Shown piece after piece: positions 62,652 to 64,000 of a stretch of 64,000 nt of DNA (its first letter is position 1; each line of letters starts with the position of its first letter). The notes under the pieces were generated by a model. The model saw only the letters and a program-made list of their open reading frames with translations, was not told where the DNA came from and made no database searches. The position numbers and the translations under genes are program-made. The stretch is taken from the NCBI RefSeq assembly GCF_018449575.1, contig NZ_JAAVUT010000023.1, positions 1 through 64,000 on the forward strand, in the 5' to 3' direction. Source of the DNA: Sodalis sp. dw_96 (GTDB lineage: Bacteria > Pseudomonadota > Gammaproteobacteria > Enterobacterales > Enterobacteriaceae).

Positions 62652-64000
62652 ATGTCCGCTGAACACGTTTTGACGATGCTAAAAGAACACGAAGTCAAAT
62701 TCGTCGACTTGCGTTTCACTGATACGAAAGGGAAAGAACAGCACGTCACCATACCCGCCCACGAGGTGGATGAGGATTTTTTTGACGACGGTAAAATGTT
62801 TGACGGCTCTTCAATTGGCGGCTGGAAAGGCATCAACGAATCAGACATGGTGCTGATGCCCGATGCAAGCACCGCGATGCTTGACCCGTTCTATGAAGAA
62901 ACCACCCTGATCATCCGCTGCGATATCCTCGAACCGGCAACCATGCAGGGTTACGATCGCGATCCGCGCTCCATCGCCAAACGCGCTGAAGAATTTCTGA
63001 AGACCTCCGGCATTGCCGATACGGTTTTTTTCGGCCCTGAACCTGAATTCTTCCTGTTCGACGACGTTCGTTTCGGTTCGTCCATCTCCGGTTCCCATGT
63101 TGCCATCGACGACGTCGAGGCAGCCTGGAATTCCGACAAGGTTATCGAAGGCGGTAACAAAGGCCACCGTCCGGGCATCAAAGGCGGATATTTCCCGGTT
63201 CCTCCCGTGGATTCATCGCAGGATTTGCGTTCAGCCATGTGTCTGACCCTGGAAGAAATGGGTCTGGTGGTTGAAGCGCATCACCATGAAGTTGCTACCG
63301 CGGGCCAGAACGAAATTGCCACCCGTTTTAACACCCTGGTGAAAAAAGCCGACGAAATCCAAATCTATAAATATGTCGTGCACAACGTCGCCCATGCCTT
63401 CGGCAAAACCGCGACCTTCATGCCGAAACCGATTTTCGGCGATAACGGCTCGGGTATGCATTGCCATATGTCTTTAAGCAAAGACGGCAACAACCTGTTC
63501 TCCGGCGACAAGTACGGCGGTCTGTCAGAAACGGCGCTGTTCTACATCGGCGGCGTGATCAAGCATGCAAAAGCCATTAATGCGCTGACCAACCCGACCA
63601 CCAACTCCTACAAACGTCTGGTCCCGGGATATGAAGCACCGGTTATGCTGGCTTACTCCGCCCGCAACCGTTCCGCATCCATCCGTATTCCGGTATCGCC
63701 GAGCCCGAAAGGACGCCGTATCGAAGTGCGTTTCCCGGATCCGGCAGCCAATCCTTATCTGGCCTTCGCCGCGCTGCTGATGGCCGGCCTGGACGGCGTC
63801 ATCAACAAGATTCATCCCGGCGATGCCATGGACAAAAATTTGTACGATTTGCCGCCGGAAGAAGCCAAAGAAATTCCGCAAGTGTGTGGTTCGCTGGACG
63901 AAGCCCTGGCTTCCCTTAGCGCCGATCGCGAGTTCCTGACCCGCGGCGGCGTCTTCACCGACGACACCATCGATGCTTATATCGAGCTGCGCACGGAAGA
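62652..64000 (+). CDS. glnA: Glutamine synthetase, 3' end beyond window
   Basis: The first 449 codons of type I glutamine synthetase, which makes glutamine from glutamate, ammonia and [34 protein letters not shown] is nearly the E. coli N-terminus. Metal-site residues are in [10 protein letters not shown] and [15 protein letters not shown], and the ATP/flap region is [17 protein letters not shown]. The adenylylation tyrosine is codon 398 (NLYDLPPEE), so regulation by GlnE is expected. GGGAG upstream of the ATG supports the start. About 20 codons are missing at the right edge; glnL and glnG would normally follow. Confidence 0.97.
   Translation, partial: MSAEHVLTMLKEHEVKFVDLRFTDTKGKEQHVTIPAHEVDEDFFDDGKMFDGSSIGGWKGINESDMVLMPDASTAMLDPFYEETTLIIRCDILEPATMQGYDRDPRSIAKRAEEFLKTSGIADTVFFGPEPEFFLFDDVRFGSSISGSHVAIDDVEAAWNSDKVIEGGNKGHRPGIKGGYFPVPPVDSSQDLRSAMCLTLEEMGLVVEAHHHEVATAGQNEIATRFNTLVKKADEIQIYKYVVHNVAHAFGKTATFMPKPIFGDNGSGMHCHMSLSKDGNNLFSGDKYGGLSETALFYIGGVIKHAKAINALTNPTTNSYKRLVPGYEAPVMLAYSARNRSASIRIPVSPSPKGRRIEVRFPDPAANPYLAFAALLMAGLDGVINKIHPGDAMDKNLYDLPPEEAKEIPQVCGSLDEALASLSADREFLTRGGVFTDDTIDAYIELRTE

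Overview
The window is from a gamma-proteobacterium of the order Enterobacterales. The housekeeping genes (gmk, rpoZ, spoT, recG, xanP, yicH-like, fabY, dtd, yihY, yihX, typA, glnA) are close to the E. coli proteins and largely in the familiar local order. Details suggest a Sodalis- or Pectobacterium-like lineage rather than E. coli. A 131-bp palindromic intergenic repeat of a kind I associate with Serratia, Sodalis and Pectobacterium is present, trmH is absent between spoT and recG, gltS is absent between recG and xanP, and a deoxyribose locus sits between typA and yihX. The genus is an inference; the order is well supported.

Left part (1-43 kb) is accessory. It starts with the first codons of an unknown gene, an anion-symporter-type MFS carrier, an Aer-type aerotaxis receptor, and a secreted alpha/beta hydrolase next to a LysR regulator. 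From 6.6 to 15.4 kb lies a rhamnose-polysaccharide locus: a Wzm/Wzt ABC exporter, two GT2 glycosyltransferases, a WsaF-like rhamnosyltransferase, and all four dTDP-rhamnose genes split between two convergent operons. Next come a GntR regulator, an amino-acid ABC importer (binding protein and permease, no ATPase) coupled to a homocysteine methyltransferase, and a tail-to-tail pair of an MbcA/ParS-like DNA-binding protein and a RES-domain toxin-like protein. They are followed by a uroporphyrinogen-decarboxylase-like protein, an AraC/DUF2000 pair, a type III polyketide synthase resembling phloroglucinol synthase PhlD, and elaA.

From 26.8 to 41.1 kb two blocks look like one catabolic island: an NCS1 permease, a CocE/NonD hydrolase and a nitrilase-family amidase on the plus strand, a GlxA-type regulator, and on the minus strand a five-gene peptide-type ABC importer, an MFS exporter and a second CocE/NonD hydrolase. 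A MarR regulator diverges from the importer. The substrate is unknown.

Right part (43-64 kb) is mostly core genome: gmk-rpoZ-spoT-recG, xanP behind a perfect PurR box, a YicH-type AsmA protein, then fabY, dtd, yihY and yihX. A complete deoxyribose locus (mutarotase, permease, kinase, and divergent deoC and deoR) follows, with DeoR-type operators in the divergent promoter. The window ends with typA and the divergent glnA, whose sigma-54 promoter and NtrC sites are intact; glnA runs off the right edge. I found no rRNA, tRNA, CRISPR array or intact insertion sequence.
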